Part shown: one piece after another, positions 51,224 through 61,009 of the stretch
Position numbering within the stretch: position 1 is the stretch's first letter
Layout of the letters: each line of letters begins with the position of its first letter
Origin: Rossellomorea sp. AcN35-11
Lineage (GTDB): Bacteria > Bacillota > Bacilli > Bacillales > Bacillaceae_B
DNA: 64,000 nucleotides
NCBI GenBank assembly: GCA_030388825.1
Contig: CP128835.1
Coordinates: 2,226,001 to 2,290,000, forward strand
Direction of reading: 5' to 3'
The notes under the pieces: model-generated
The model's input: only the letters and a program-made list of their open reading frames with translations
Database searches by the model: none
Told to the model about the DNA's origin: nothing
Position numbers and translations under genes: made by a program

Positions 51224-51442
51224 TGCGTATTCAGAAAACGGATAGACGGTGAATCTCTTTCGCTATTTCCCGGTGAGCGGACGCATGGAGCTATCCATCC
51301 TATTGAAGGATATAAGACTAAACCTCTCTGAAATAGGGTAAACAAATGAGAAGGACAACATTTCATATTGATTTTCACTTCTGTATCCTTTATTCTAATT
51401 CAGTATAAACCAAGTTGAATACTTATAATGGAGTTGATTATT

Positions 51443-52207
51443 TTGCTACACCAGTTTTCACGGAATGAACTAGCGATCGGTAAGGAAGGACTTCAAACCC
51501 TTAAAGACAGCACGGTGGCAGTGCTTGGAATCGGGGGAGTAGGCTCCTTTGCAGCTGAGGCATTAGCCCGATCAGGTGTAGGCCGTCTAGTGTTAGTGGA
51601 TAAAGATGATGTGGATATTACAAATGTTAATCGACAGGTTCATGCGTTGCTTTCTACAGTAGGTCAGCCGAAAGTGGACCTTATGAGGGACCGCATCAAG
51701 GATATTAATCCAGACTGTGAAGTCATTGCCCTAAAAATGTTCTACACCGAAGAAACATACGAAGAATTCTTTAATTATGGACTAGATTATGTCATTGATG
51801 CGTCTGATACGATTTCGTATAAAATACACTTAATGAAAGAATGTTTAACGCGGGATATTCCATTAATTGCGAGCATGGGCGCAGCGAATAAAACCGATCC
51901 GACACGCTTCAAGATAGCGGATATCAGTAAGACTCATACAGATCCAATCGCAAAGGTGATCCGTACCCGATTGAAAAAAGAGGGCATAAAAAAGGGTGTC
52001 ACGGTTGTTTTCTCTGATGAAAGCCCAATCGTCATCCGTGACGATATCAGGAAAGAAGTCGGGAAGGAAGATGCCAAGATTCGTAAAGCACAGCTTCCCC
52101 CATCTTCAAATGCCTTTGTTCCATCCGTTGCTGGACTGATCGCAGCCAGTCATGTGATGAATGACCTGTTGAAGCATATTGAAATCAAAAGAGTCAAAGA
52201 TAAATAA
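51443..52207 (+). CDS. tcdA: tRNA threonylcarbamoyladenosine dehydratase TcdA
   Basis: 254 residues (B. subtilis YrvM 254). E1/ThiF-like fold: VLGIGGVGSFAAEALARSGVGRLVLVDKDDVD nucleotide site in part, then DITNVNRQ and the conserved ASMGAANKTDP. It cyclises t6A37 in tRNA to ct6A using ATP. TTG 51443 gives the family start LHQFSRNELAIG and has GGAGTTG nine bases before; ATG 51428 is the in-frame alternative. Confidence 0.94.
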   Translation: MLHQFSRNELAIGKEGLQTLKDSTVAVLGIGGVGSFAAEALARSGVGRLVLVDKDDVDITNVNRQVHALLSTVGQPKVDLMRDRIKDINPDCEVIALKMFYTEETYEEFFNYGLDYVIDASDTISYKIHLMKECLTRDIPLIASMGAANKTDPTRFKIADISKTHTDPIAKVIRTRLKKEGIKKGVTVVFSDESPIVIRDDIRKEVGKEDAKIRKAQLPPSSNAFVPSVAGLIAASHVMNDLLKHIEIKRVKDK

Positions 52208-52212
52208 TGCCT

Positions 52213-52251
52213 AAAAGACTGAATCCAATTGGTGGATTCAGTCTTTTTTTA
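52213..52251. terminator. Bidirectional terminator after tcdA
   Basis: AAAAGACTGAATCC / GGATTCAGTCTTTTTTT between convergent genes. Confidence 0.93.
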
Positions 52252-52257
52252 TCGGTG

Positions 52258-52674
52258 TCAATGAATGACAGGTGATAGGGAATCTCCTTTATCAAGTTCT
52301 TCTGCTTTTTCTAACAAATTGAGCATTGCTTTTAATTTTTCATGCTTCTCTGTGTAGTCCGCGTATTTATCCTTTAGTTCATTTTGTTTAAAAAGCAGCT
52401 CTGCTTTTTCTTTCATAAGCAGTTGTTTCTCTGCGATACCAACCCCTGTGAAACATCTCTGCAAAAAAGCAATACAAGATTCCATAGTCATTTCATTCGA
52501 TGGTTGATGAATTCTTGTATAATATCTGTGAGAGCAAGTACCAGGGGAACGGTGGATTTTCCTAGAAACCGCTTCAAAACCCATTCTTTTAGATTTTCCT
52601 CTCTTTACATAATCTTGAACGACCTTATCCAGCAGTTCATCTTCTTCAGTCGTCCATAGACGTTTTTTATCCAT
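52258..52674 (-). CDS. RsfA family transcriptional regulator
   Basis: 138 residues. An N-terminal Myb/SANT-like DNA-binding domain (WTTEEDELLDKVVQDYVKRG, then MGFEAVSRKIHRSPGTCSHRY) is followed by a helical coiled-coil part. RsfA proteins are prespore regulators that tune sigma-F genes; B. subtilis has several paralogues, none at this site as far as I recall. The target here is unknown; its neighbours are an ABC exporter and the spore transglutaminase gene. Confidence 0.82.
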   Translation of the reverse strand: MDKKRLWTTEEDELLDKVVQDYVKRGKSKRMGFEAVSRKIHRSPGTCSHRYYTRIHQPSNEMTMESCIAFLQRCFTGVGIAEKQLLMKEKAELLFKQNELKDKYADYTEKHEKLKAMLNLLEKAEELDKGDSLSPVIH

Positions 52675-53030
52675 ATTTGAATCCTGTTCCTTTTAGCTTT
52701 ACACATCTCCTGAAAAAAAATCATTCCATTAATTGGTGAATAGCCGGGATTTCTATCGTCATTTTACAGTGCTCAAGCCATCCTGTTTCTCTTGCTTTGA
52801 GACGACAGTTAAGTGGAACAAGATCTAACAATAAGAAATGAGGAAGGATTTGAAACTTTTTCCTGCTTTCATCCGTATTAAGAGATGCTGATCCTGAAAG
52901 GTCCTGATTTCATCATTTAAGGCAAGGTAAAACAATCGTGTTGGGGAATGAAGGCCGGAGGGGTCAAGGGAGTCAGTTGTCTGTCCTGCGATGATTGAAA
53001 CAGACTACATAATTCAGAAGGGAAGTTGAA
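52675..53030. other. Intergenic region without recognised feature
   Basis: 356 bp between the divergent RsfA-like gene and the ABC ATPase gene. It must hold the promoters of both, but I see no good sigma-A, sigma-F or sigma-G match, no hairpin of note, and no coding frame. Confidence 0.6.
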
Positions 53031-53960
53031 ATGATGAAGACGGTAGTGCAATTGCAGAATGTCTCAAAAGTCATTAAAGGTAAGACCATTATTGATAATT
53101 TATCCTTTGATGTTTATGAAGGGGAGGTATTTGGATTTCTTGGACCCAATGGAGCTGGTAAAACAACGACAATCCGAATGATGGTTGGACTAATGAATAT
53201 TTCAAAAGGAGATGTTCTGATTTCCGGAAAAAGCATTAAAAAAAACTTCGAGGGTGCCATTAAGGATGTTGGAGCCATCGTTGAAAATCCCGAACTGTAT
53301 AAGTTCATGTCGGGGTATCAGAATCTAAAGCACTTTGCCCGAATGCAAAAAGGAGTCACAGAAGAAAGAATGAAGGAAGTCATCGAACTCGTTGGTTTGA
53401 CAGGCCGCATCAATGATAAAGTGAAAACCTATTCCCTCGGGATGAGGCAGCGTTTGGGCCTTGCTCAATGCCTGCTCCACAAACCGAAGTTACTCATCCT
53501 CGACGAACCAACAAATGGATTGGATCCTGCCGGTATCCGTGAAATCCGGGCGTATATAAGAAAGCTTGCACAGGAAGAGGGTATGGCTGTCATCGTTTCA
53601 AGTCACTTATTATCGGAAATGGAAATGATGTGTGATCGTATCGGAATCATTCAATCTGGAAAGCTTGTCGATGTGCAGCAAGTACGCGATTTTGTAGAAG
53701 GGTCTGAACAGATTTATCATTTTGAGGTCAATGATGCCGGAAAGATAAGGCCTGTACTGAACGTTCTTGATCCGGGTATCAAGTTTGAAACGAAGGGGTC
53801 TGAAATCCAAATCGCTTTAACGAAGGAGCAAGTACCCAATGTCATCCGTGCTCTTGTTGAAGCTGACGTAGAGATATACAGCGTCATGCCGGTTTCCAAA
53901 ACATTGGAAGATCGATTCCTGGAAATGACGAATGAAAAAGGAGAGGTCGTTCATGCTTAG
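53031..53960 (+). CDS. ABC transporter ATP-binding protein (ABC-2 exporter type)
   Basis: 309 residues. Walker A GPNGAGKTTTIRMM, signature YSLGMRQRLGLAQ, Walker B LLILDEPTNGLDP, and the H-loop IVSSHLL; the 80-residue C-terminal extension is typical of bacitracin/BcrA-like or gliding-type ATPases. With the next gene it forms a two-gene exporter; the substrate (peptide, antibiotic or other) is not determined. ATG 53031 or 53034 after GAAGGGAAGTTGAA. It overlaps the permease gene by eight bases. Confidence 0.93.
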   Translation: MMKTVVQLQNVSKVIKGKTIIDNLSFDVYEGEVFGFLGPNGAGKTTTIRMMVGLMNISKGDVLISGKSIKKNFEGAIKDVGAIVENPELYKFMSGYQNLKHFARMQKGVTEERMKEVIELVGLTGRINDKVKTYSLGMRQRLGLAQCLLHKPKLLILDEPTNGLDPAGIREIRAYIRKLAQEEGMAVIVSSHLLSEMEMMCDRIGIIQSGKLVDVQQVRDFVEGSEQIYHFEVNDAGKIRPVLNVLDPGIKFETKGSEIQIALTKEQVPNVIRALVEADVEIYSVMPVSKTLEDRFLEMTNEKGEVVHA

Positions 53961-54903
53961 TCTCATCAGAAATGAATGGATTAAAATATTTAAGAAGGTC
54001 GGAACCTATGTGATGCTTGGATTACTCATCTTGATCATCGGTGTGACGGCTGCTTTTACGAAGTATGAAGACGGGAAAGTGAAAGAGTCTGAAAACTGGA
54101 AACAGGTGCTTTCTGGAGAAGTACAATCGGATAAGGACATGTTATCTGAAAATCCCAACCTGAATAAGTTTATCGCCAAAGACGCTGAAAGAAGAATTGC
54201 CATTAACGAATACCGGATTGAAAATGATATTCAGCCAAACTCAAAAAAGACCGTATGGACATTTGTTGAAACGAATGCCTTTTCCGTGCTGGTAGTCGGT
54301 TTATTTGCCATCATTGTGGCTGCAGGCATAGTAGCCAGTGAATTCAGCTGGGGAACGATTAAGCTGTTGCTTATCCGCCCCATTTCAAGAACCAAAATCC
54401 TCCTGTCTAAATATTTCACAGTCATCTTATACGGGATGAGCATGTTAATGGTGTTATTCGTCGTGTCTTTCCTCCTCGGACTGTTATTATTCGGAGGGAC
54501 AGATCAGTCTACCCATCTGGCATATGTAGATGGTGAAGTCGTAGAGCAGAATATTGTTGGATACCTGGTTAAAACTTATTTATTGAAAACCATCGATATC
54601 GTGATGATGGCTACGATGGCCTTCATGATCTCAACCGTTTTCAGAAGCAGCTCCCTGGCTATCGGGATTTCCCTGTTCCTGCTGTTCGTAGGGGGAAATG
54701 CAACGAGCCTCCTCGCCCTGAAATTCGACTGGGCGAAATACAGTCTGTTTGCAAACACAGACCTGACACAATACACAGGCTTCACTCCTCCTCTGGTGGA
54801 TGGGATGACCATGGGCTTCTCCATAACGATGCTCCTCATCTATTTCACCATCTTCCAACTCCTTGCCTTCTTTGTCTTTAATAAAAGGGACGTAGCGGCA
54901 TAG
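53953..54903 (+). CDS. ABC-2 type permease
   Basis: 316 residues: one N-terminal membrane helix, a long outer loop with charged residues (about 40-100), then five more helices, the ABC-2 subfamily layout. ATG 53953 overlaps the ATPase stop and follows AAAGGAGAGGTC. It makes the membrane part of the exporter with the preceding ATPase. No immunity or bacteriocin gene is next to it, so a resistance role is only one possibility. Confidence 0.88.
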   Translation: MLSLIRNEWIKIFKKVGTYVMLGLLILIIGVTAAFTKYEDGKVKESENWKQVLSGEVQSDKDMLSENPNLNKFIAKDAERRIAINEYRIENDIQPNSKKTVWTFVETNAFSVLVVGLFAIIVAAGIVASEFSWGTIKLLLIRPISRTKILLSKYFTVILYGMSMLMVLFVVSFLLGLLLFGGTDQSTHLAYVDGEVVEQNIVGYLVKTYLLKTIDIVMMATMAFMISTVFRSSSLAIGISLFLLFVGGNATSLLALKFDWAKYSLFANTDLTQYTGFTPPLVDGMTMGFSITMLLIYFTIFQLLAFFVFNKRDVAA

Positions 54904-54938
54904 AAAGGCGAAGAGGAACTGCATTCACCTATAAAGTG

Positions 54939-54977
54939 AAAAAAAGTGGCGCACTCAATAGAGTTCGTCACTTTTTT
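54939..54977. terminator. Bidirectional terminator between the permease and tgl
   Basis: AAAAAAGTGGC / GTCACTTTTTT hairpin with G-T and mismatch tolerance, between convergent genes. Confidence 0.85.
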
Positions 54978-55695
54978 ATGCGTACCTGTACAAATCAGAG
55001 AATTTCAATCGTGTGACTTGCTGGAGGAGAAAAGCCGACCGGGTCGCATCTTGTTTTCTGAGGGTATTAAGAGCTTCAATCATTTCGTCGTGAGTCTTGA
55101 TTCCAACGCCGTGGCCAAAATACTGATCCTCACTGAGGAACACCGAGTTTTCACCCATCCAGATCGGATCGTCGTAGTCGGGGTTCGAAAAATAGTATAC
55201 ATCACCAGGGATATAATCCACCCCTTCATACGTGACCATCATCATATCATCATCATAATGATGCCCCCACACTAGAAGGGGGGAAAACAGCTGGTTGAAA
55301 TAAGAAGTCCTGATCGTATCAAGGATCGATTTATAGTAAATGAGGACAATACTGGTGACACATTCGAAGCTATAGGCGGAGCTGTTCGTGAAGACATCAT
55401 TTATGGCCTCAGATGGCAGCTTCGTATCCCGAAGCCTGTATCCAAATGGAGTCTTCATCCAAAAAGCAGGGTTGAAATAAGAGTATTCGAAAGCGGCGAA
55501 TTTGGCGTCCCCTTCATCCATGCTCCTTGCATTAGTCATGAATTGTTCCCGCATCTTCAATTCAAATCGAAGCTCGTCTTTGCTGCTATAGCGATACTCC
55601 GTAGGGCTCTTGTCAAGCGCTTTTACGATGCTTTCCCCAGCGGGTGATAGATCTGTCAACCCTTTAGGGGACAAGCCATTTTCAATGATAATCAA
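54976..55695 (-). CDS. tgl: Spore protein-glutamine gamma-glutamyltransferase Tgl
   Basis: 239 residues (B. subtilis Tgl 245). The catalytic cysteine lies in YSFECVTSIVLIYYK (B. subtilis FECATAIVIIYY, C116) and the second active residue in EDQYFGHGVGI; DDPIWMGENSVFLSED also matches. Tgl cross-links coat proteins such as GerQ late in sporulation. TTG 55695 has GGAGG eight bases upstream and matches the family start; GTG 55704 overlaps that site. B. subtilis carries tgl elsewhere in the genome. Confidence 0.9.
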   Translation of the reverse strand: MIIIENGLSPKGLTDLSPAGESIVKALDKSPTEYRYSSKDELRFELKMREQFMTNARSMDEGDAKFAAFEYSYFNPAFWMKTPFGYRLRDTKLPSEAINDVFTNSSAYSFECVTSIVLIYYKSILDTIRTSYFNQLFSPLLVWGHHYDDDMMMVTYEGVDYIPGDVYYFSNPDYDDPIWMGENSVFLSEDQYFGHGVGIKTHDEMIEALNTLRKQDATRSAFLLQQVTRLKFSDLYRYA

Positions 55696-55915
55696 TCCAT
55701 ACACCTCCAGGCCTTTTTACTAATGTATGATGCCTTGGAGAGATAGGGGCCTGAAGAGTGGGATTTTTTTGAAAAGGTAAATGAATATTGCTGGTTATTG
55801 ATGTGTCATACGTTTTTTCTGCAGAAATGAGCCGCATCAGCCTATATTTCCAAACCTGCCAAAAAGGTAAAGAGAACCAATTCGGCAGGTTCGCCATAAG
55901 CCGCCTCGGCTGCTG

Positions 55916-57192
55916 TTATTTCATCTGTTTGTTGATCTTCTCATATACTTGAGCAATTGCCTGTTCGAATTTCCCGGTAGATTTAGGTGTATAGTAATGG
56001 GCATTCTTAAGTTTATCAGGCAGATAGGTTTGTGGGACCCAGCCTGACTCGTAGCTGTGGGGATATTTATATTCAATCCCTCTTCCAAGTTCTTTGGCAC
56101 CTTGATAATGGGCATCTTTTAAGTGGTCCGGAACCTCTCCGCTCTTACCTTTACGGATATCGCTGAGTGCCAGATCAATGGCGGTAATGGCAGAGTTTGA
56201 CTTAGGCGAAAGGCACAGCTCGATGATCGCGCTTGCCAACGGGATTCTCGCTTCGGGGAATCCGATCTTCTCTGCTGTCTCCACAGCTTGCCAATGTCCG
56301 TGGTCCTGCTTGAGGATTGGCAAGGCCTATATCTTCATAGGCAATCACCAAAAGTCTGCGTGAGATGCTCGGAAGATCCCCGGCCTCAATCAGTCTTCCT
56401 AAATAGTGAAGAGCGGCATTGACGTCACTTCCGCGAATCGATTTCTGAAAGGCGCTTATGACATCATAATGAGCATCTCCATCTTTATCGTGTGAAAAGC
56501 TTTTCTTTTGGAGGCATTCTTCTGCAATGCCGACATCGATCCGGATGACACCATCCTCACCGGGTGAAGTAGACAGAACAGCCAGTTCCAATGCGTTTAA
56601 CGAACTTCTGACATCCCCAAAGCTGCTGCTTGCAAAATGATCAATCGCTTCGTCCGTCACATCCAGTGAATACTCCCCCTAATCCACGTTCCTTATCTTC
56701 AATGGCCCGTTGCAGGGCGATTTTCATTTCATCGATGGCAAGGGGCTTAAGTTCGAAAATTTGGCATCTGCTTCTGATGGCCGGATTAATGGCATGATAG
56801 GGATTGCTTGTTGTTGCCCCGATGAGGGTAATCATCCCGTTTTCTAAATAGGGGAGCAGAAAGTCCTGTTTCCCTTTATCCAGGCGATGCACCTCATCCA
56901 GTAAAAGGATCACCTTACCAGACATCTTCGCTTCCTCTGCAACGATTTGAATGTCTTTCTTATTATTGGTGACGGCATTCAAGGTTTTGAACCGGTATTT
57001 TGTACTTCCGGCAATGGCACTTGCAATGGATGTTTTCCCGATACCCGGCGGTCCGTATAGAATCATGGAAGAAAGCTGTTTTGCTTTTACCATCCGGTCT
57101 ATGATCTTTCCTTCTCCAACTAAATGCTGCTGCCCGATGATTTCGTCAATGGTCCGTGGTCTCATCTTGAAGGCAAGTGGTTTAATCGACAT
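55916..57192 (-). CDS. rarA: Replication-associated recombination AAA+ ATPase RarA, frame broken twice
   Basis: About 424 residues after repair (B. subtilis 421). MRPRTIDEIIGQQHLVG start, Walker A GPPGIGKTS, Walker B LLDEVHRL, then the MgsA/RarA C-terminal tetramerisation domain (GIEYKYPHSYESGWVPQTYLPD). It acts at stalled forks with SSB and RecA. Break 1: five C at 56675-56679 should be four, giving RGLGEYSLDVTDEAIDHF. Break 2: TT at 56288-56289 should be T, giving GPRTLAAVETAEKIGFPEARIPLA. Start ATG 57192 after GGGAGAGATGTTTC. Confidence 0.9.
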
Positions 57193-57302
57193 GAAACATC
57201 TCTCCCGACTGTCTTTCTAATTAAAATCACTTTATCATAGGAGATTATATTAAGGAAATATTGTGGCTGACAGCCAGCGAGGATGGAGGATGAAGCGTCC
57301 CT

Positions 57303-57332
57303 TTCACAGTGGAACTTCGGATATGCTATAAT
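57303..57332 (+). promoter_or_regulatory. Sigma-A promoter of cymR-iscS-mnmA
   Basis: TTCACA (57303-57308) and an extended -10 TGCTATAAT (TATAAT 57327-57332), 18-bp spacer. Confidence 0.65.
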
Positions 57333-57403
57333 AACAAAAGTCAATACAAAGAAAAATACGTCCCATTGAAGGGCGCTATTAAATATAGGTAGAGGTGCTG
57401 GAC

Positions 57404-57823
57404 ATGAAAATATCAACTAAAGGCCGCTACGGCTTAACGATTATGATTGAATTGGCTAAACGCCACGGAGAAGGGCCGACTTCACTTAAAACGATTGCAC
57501 AGCAGCATGAATTATCGGAACATTATCTTGAACAGCTGGTCGCTCCCCTGCGAAACGGCGGTCTTGTAAGAAGTATAAGAGGTGCATACGGCGGTTATGT
57601 ATTAGGCCATGAACCATCTGAAATTACAGCAGGTGATATCATCCGGATCCTGGAAGGTCCCATCAGTCCCGTCGAGGGGATCGAGGATGAAGAACCGGCA
57701 AAACGCGAGCTTTGGATCCGTATACGTGATGCTGTAAAGGAAGTTCTTGATAATACGACGATAGAAGATTTAGCAAGTCATTCTGATGATGGTGAATCAG
57801 ATGCGTACATGTTCTATATCTAG
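57404..57823 (+). CDS. cymR: Cysteine metabolism repressor CymR (Rrf2 family)
   Basis: 139 residues (B. subtilis 138). Rrf2 winged helix starting MKISTKGRYGLTIMIELAK, with LSEHYLEQLVAPLRNGGLVRSIRGAYGGY; no FeS cysteines, as in CymR. With CysK as partner it represses sulfur uptake and cysteine genes. The tail SDAYMFYI is conserved. ATG 57404 after GTAGAGGTGCTGGAC. It leads to iscS and mnmA, both sulfur-using genes. Confidence 0.96.
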   Translation: MKISTKGRYGLTIMIELAKRHGEGPTSLKTIAQQHELSEHYLEQLVAPLRNGGLVRSIRGAYGGYVLGHEPSEITAGDIIRILEGPISPVEGIEDEEPAKRELWIRIRDAVKEVLDNTTIEDLASHSDDGESDAYMFYI

Positions 57824-57835
57824 GAGGTTACTATA

Positions 57836-58978
57836 ATGGAAAGAGTGTATCTGGACCATGCTGCAACGTCACCCATGCATCCTGAAGTAATAGATGAAAT
57901 GACTTCAGCGATGAGGGAGGCATTTGGTAATCCATCAAGCATTCATTCTTTTGGCCGTGCATCCCGTCACCTTGTCGACCGTGCACGTACCATCATTGCT
58001 GAAAGCATTCAGGCAGATTACAATGAAATCATTTTTACCAGTGGCGGAACGGAAGCCGATAATTTAGCGATTATCGGTACAGCCGAGGCCAATAAAGGAA
58101 AAGGAAATCACATCATCACAACCCAGACAGAGCATCATGCTGTATTGCATGCATGCCAATTTTTAGAGTCCAAAGGATTTGAGGTGACCTATCTGCCAGT
58201 GGATCATACAGGGAGGATTTCTGTGGAGGACCTCCGACATGAACTTCGGGATGAGACCATCCTTGTAACAATCATGTTTGGAAACAATGAAGTCGGGACG
58301 ATACAGCCGATTCATGAGATAGGGCAGATCCTAAAAGATCATCAGGCTTATTTTCATACGGATGCTGTACAGGCTTTCGGGCTTACTGATATCAATGTGA
58401 AAGAGCTTGGAATCGATTTGCTCTCAGTGTCCGGGCATAAAATCAATGGTCCTAAAGGGATGGGTTTTCTTTACTCTCACCAACACGTGGATCTTCAACC
58501 TGCCCTGTATGGGGGAGAGCAGGAGAGAAAACGCCGAGCCGGTACGGAAAACGTTCCCGGGATCGTCGGTCTGGCGAAGGCAGTTGAAATTGCTCAAGAT
58601 GTAATGGATGAAAAACATTCCCTGTACTCAGATTTCAAGGGTTTGTTTAAAGAAACCTTGGCCGCAGCCGACATTGATTTTCTAGTGAACGGATCTCTTG
58701 AGTATGGATTGCCACATGTGCTAAACTTAAGCTTTCCTGGCACGGATGTCGAGTCCATGCTGGTGAATTTAGATATGTCAGGTATCGCTGTATCAAGCGG
58801 ATCTGCTTGTACAGCCGGATCTATAGAGCCATCACATGTACTGGTCGCGATGTTCGGAAGTCAGTCCGAGAATACAAGGAACTCCATTCGTTTCAGCTTC
58901 GGTCAGGGCAATACGAAGGAAGAGATTGTCTGGACTGCCAATGAAGTCGCAAAAATTGTAAAGCGTGTAACATCTTAA
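57836..58978 (+). CDS. iscS: Cysteine desulfurase (IscS/YrvO)
   Basis: 380 residues. PLP lysine in LLSVSGHKINGPKG, sulfur-accepting cysteine in AVSSGSACTAGSIEPSHVL, N-terminal MERVYLDHAATSP. YrvO is the dedicated sulfur donor for MnmA, coded next, in tRNA 2-thiouridine synthesis; this pairing is conserved in Bacillus. ATG 57836 after AGGAGGTTACTATA. It is distinct from the nifS-type gene at 16909. Confidence 0.96.
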   Translation: MERVYLDHAATSPMHPEVIDEMTSAMREAFGNPSSIHSFGRASRHLVDRARTIIAESIQADYNEIIFTSGGTEADNLAIIGTAEANKGKGNHIITTQTEHHAVLHACQFLESKGFEVTYLPVDHTGRISVEDLRHELRDETILVTIMFGNNEVGTIQPIHEIGQILKDHQAYFHTDAVQAFGLTDINVKELGIDLLSVSGHKINGPKGMGFLYSHQHVDLQPALYGGEQERKRRAGTENVPGIVGLAKAVEIAQDVMDEKHSLYSDFKGLFKETLAAADIDFLVNGSLEYGLPHVLNLSFPGTDVESMLVNLDMSGIAVSSGSACTAGSIEPSHVLVAMFGSQSENTRNSIRFSFGQGNTKEEIVWTANEVAKIVKRVTS

Positions 58979-60142
<1,164 letters not shown>

Positions 60143-60158
60143 CCCTGATCATAATCAA

Positions 60159-60210
60159 GAAAAAGGACTGAGAAGAAGAGGATCCCCTCTTTTCTCTCAG
60201 TCCTTTTTCT
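60159..60210 (+). terminator. Terminator after mnmA
   Basis: AAAAAGGACTGAGA...AGAGG / CCTCT...TCTCAGTCCTTTTT. Confidence 0.95.
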
Positions 60211-60320
60211 TCATGGGGGGATACCGATATTCGGAACCCCTTGTGTTATACTATTAACGATAAGTGGAAATGGTATGACTCGACGTACATACATAAAATG
60301 ACAATACAGAGGTGTTTGAT

Positions 60321-60992
60321 TTGGATAAGAATCTTAAAGGAATTGAGTTACTGCAGGAAGGAAAAGTAGAAGATGCTGTAAAGCTTTTTACAGAGGCCAT
60401 TGAAGAAAACCCAAAAGATCCCGTAGGCTATATTAATTTCGGAAATGTGTTGATGTCGGTGGGAGACAACGAAAAGGCCAAGAAATTTTTTGAACGTGCC
60501 ATATCGATTGATGACGGTGCAGGTGCAGCATACTACTCCCTTGGGAACGTACACTTTAACGAAAATAACTTCGATGAAGCAAAGGATCAATTTGAAAAGG
60601 CGGTCTCCAGGGGAATGGAGAACGCAGACGTTTACTTCATGCTGGGAGTCAGTCTTTTTCAATTAGAACAGCCGAGACTTGCGCTTCCGTATCTGCAGCG
60701 AAGTATCGAACTGAACGAAGAGGATGTGGAAGCACGCTTCCAGTTAGGGCTTTGTCTTGCGAAAGTGGAAGCCTATGAAGAAGCGATTGGGCAGTTATCC
60801 CAAGTGGTGGAACAAGATCCGACTCATGCAGATGCTTATTACAATTTAGGTGTTGCTTACGCCGGCCATAAGGATGACGCAGATAAGGCATTGATGTATT
60901 TCAACAAAGCAATTGAGGTTCAGCCTGATCATATGCTGGCCGGATATGGCATTAAGATGATCGAAAAGCTTAAAAATGAACAAAGTGAATAG
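60321..60992 (+). CDS. yrrB: Tetratricopeptide repeat protein (YrrB-like)
   Basis: 223 residues, six TPR units (for example NPKDPVGYINFGNVLMSVGD and DDGAGAAYYSLGNVHFNENN). It should be a protein-protein adaptor; the B. subtilis relative YrrB lies at the same site between mnmA and recD2 and its partners are not firmly known. TTG 60321 has GAGGTG seven bases before; GTG 60312 falls in that site. Confidence 0.93.
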   Translation: MDKNLKGIELLQEGKVEDAVKLFTEAIEENPKDPVGYINFGNVLMSVGDNEKAKKFFERAISIDDGAGAAYYSLGNVHFNENNFDEAKDQFEKAVSRGMENADVYFMLGVSLFQLEQPRLALPYLQRSIELNEEDVEARFQLGLCLAKVEAYEEAIGQLSQVVEQDPTHADAYYNLGVAYAGHKDDADKALMYFNKAIEVQPDHMLAGYGIKMIEKLKNEQSE

Positions 60993-61009
60993 TCAGGGGG
61001 TTCACTGAT

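Noticed and set aside
53031..54903. Bacteriocin or antiphage defence island around the ABC exporter
   Set aside because: No toxin, immunity, nuclease or modification gene nearby; only a generic two-gene exporter.
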